From JACMMS01 sp043758775 (lineage in GTDB: Bacteria > Pseudomonadota > Gammaproteobacteria > Burkholderiales > Methylophilaceae): a stretch of 64,000 nucleotides of DNA. The translations under genes and the position numbers were made by a program. Under the pieces are notes generated by a model. The model saw nothing but the letters and a program-made list of their open reading frames with translations. It was not told the origin of the DNA and ran no database searches. The stretch's first letter is position 1, and every line of letters begins with the position of its first letter. Where the stretch lies: NCBI GenBank assembly GCA_043758775.1, contig JAYVMU010000042.1:1-64000 (forward strand). The letters run 5' to 3'. Positions 63,576-64,000 of the stretch are shown here, piece by piece.

Positions 63576-63884
63576 TTACAACTTAATTTCTACATCTACG
63601 CCAGCTGGCAAATCTAACTTCATTAACGCATCAACTGTTTTGTCTGTAGGATCAACAATATCCATCAAGCGTTGGTGTGTACGAATTTCGAATTGGTCAC
63701 GTGAAGTTTTATTAACGTGCGGTGAACGTAAAATATCAAAACGCTCAATACGTGTAGGTAAAGGTACTGGACCTTTTACCACAGCTCCTGTGCGTTTAGC
63801 AGTTTCTACGATTTCTTGAGCAGATTGATCAATCAAACGATAATCAAATGCTTTAAGACGAATGCGAATTTTTTGAGCTGCCAT
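63576..63884 (-). CDS. rpsJ: 30S ribosomal protein S10
   Basis: 102 residues: KIRIRLKAFDYRLIDQSAQE, PLPTRIERFDILRSPHVNKT and RTHQRLMDIVDPTDKTVDAL. Besides the 30S head it serves as NusE in antitermination. A purine-rich AAAGGAAAAAAA ribosome site precedes its ATG. It follows the EF-Tu gene. Confidence 0.98.
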   Translation of the reverse strand: MAAQKIRIRLKAFDYRLIDQSAQEIVETAKRTGAVVKGPVPLPTRIERFDILRSPHVNKTSRDQFEIRTHQRLMDIVDPTDKTVDALMKLDLPAGVDVEIKL

Positions 63885-63905
63885 TTTTTTTCCTTTAAAG
63901 AGCGA

Positions 63906-63929
63906 AACGGCAGACTTCAGCCTGCCGTT
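63906..63929 (-). terminator. Hairpin between tuf and rpsJ
   Basis: AACGGCAG pairs with CTGCCGTT (8 bp, eight-base loop), followed on the reverse strand by TCGCTCTTT. It looks like a weak or partial terminator that would reduce read-through from tuf into rpsJ. Confidence 0.5.
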
Positions 63930-63953
63930 GAATTAAATTACTTTTAACTAATA

Positions 63954-64000
63954 TTATTCAATAATCTTAGCGACTACACCCGCACCTACGGTACGACCAC
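63954..64000 (-). CDS. tuf: Elongation factor Tu (C-terminal end only)
   Basis: The last codons, read on the reverse strand, are GRTVGAGVVAKIIE and a stop, the conserved C-terminus of EF-Tu. The rest lies beyond the window. The tuf-rpsJ order is the usual str-S10 junction. Confidence 0.93.
   Translation of the reverse strand, partial: GRTVGAGVVAKIIE

Noticed and set aside
1..64000. tRNA genes, CRISPR arrays, insertion sequences, prophage
   Set aside because: No T-loop consensus with a cloverleaf, no regular direct repeats with spacers, and no transposase or integrase frames were seen.

Overview
This window looks like a chromosomal segment of a low-to-mid GC betaproteobacterium. My best guess is a methylotroph of the Methylophilaceae (Methylotenera-like). 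That guess rests on the dusB-fis-purH-purD neighbourhood, an aerobic hemF, an assimilatory nitrate cluster carrying a PP2C-kinase protein, and the style of the ribosomal operon. No rRNA, tRNA, CRISPR, prophage or insertion sequence was seen. Almost all of it is core housekeeping DNA with short intergenic gaps.

1-15.2 kb: the end of a LOG-family gene, polA, a NERD/zinc-finger protein, a DUF1348 protein, a MoaB/CinA-like protein and an exported thioredoxin-fold DUF255 protein. A forward run follows: dusB-fis-purH-purD-tsaC-hemF and an APC amino-acid permease, closed by a bidirectional terminator. 15.2-24.5 kb (reverse): a small cytochrome c with a clear sigma-70 promoter, a second (cytoplasmic) DUF255 protein, an EamA transporter, a hairpin-rich non-coding stretch, a hexose-6-phosphate mutarotase, ilvD and a triple-PAS GGDEF-EAL protein. 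24.6-30.1 kb: lgt (forward), then a reverse set of cstA, a DUF898 protein, an M48 protease and ybdD.

30.1-41.3 kb: a nitrate assimilation region. It holds what looks like the dead 5' end of a nasT-type regulator and a porin. A sigma-54-like promoter then precedes nirB, a NarK/NasA-type transporter, an unlisted 53-residue membrane protein, a PP2C-kinase fusion, nirD and nasA. Nitrate would cross the outer membrane (possibly via the porin) and the inner membrane (MFS carrier). It would be reduced to nitrite by NasA and to ammonium by NirBD. Nitrogen control through sigma-54 is inferred.

41.4-49.4 kb: an SDR, radC with an upstream HExxH protein, coaBC-dut, rpmB-rpmG, an MscS channel, MgtE and a small glutaredoxin-like protein. 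49.4-64 kb (reverse): the complete S10-spc-alpha ribosomal set (rpsJ to rplQ, including secY, infA, rpmJ and rpoA), with the end of an EF-Tu gene at the edge. Recognisable promoters sit before rplC, rplN and rpsM, and structured spacers lie at the internal operon boundaries.

The parts most worth a second look are the nitrate cluster (dead regulator, sigma-54 site, tiny membrane protein, kinase-phosphatase, split nirBD), the hairpin-rich gap at 18.8-19.0 kb, and the histone-H1-like extension on ribosomal protein L30.
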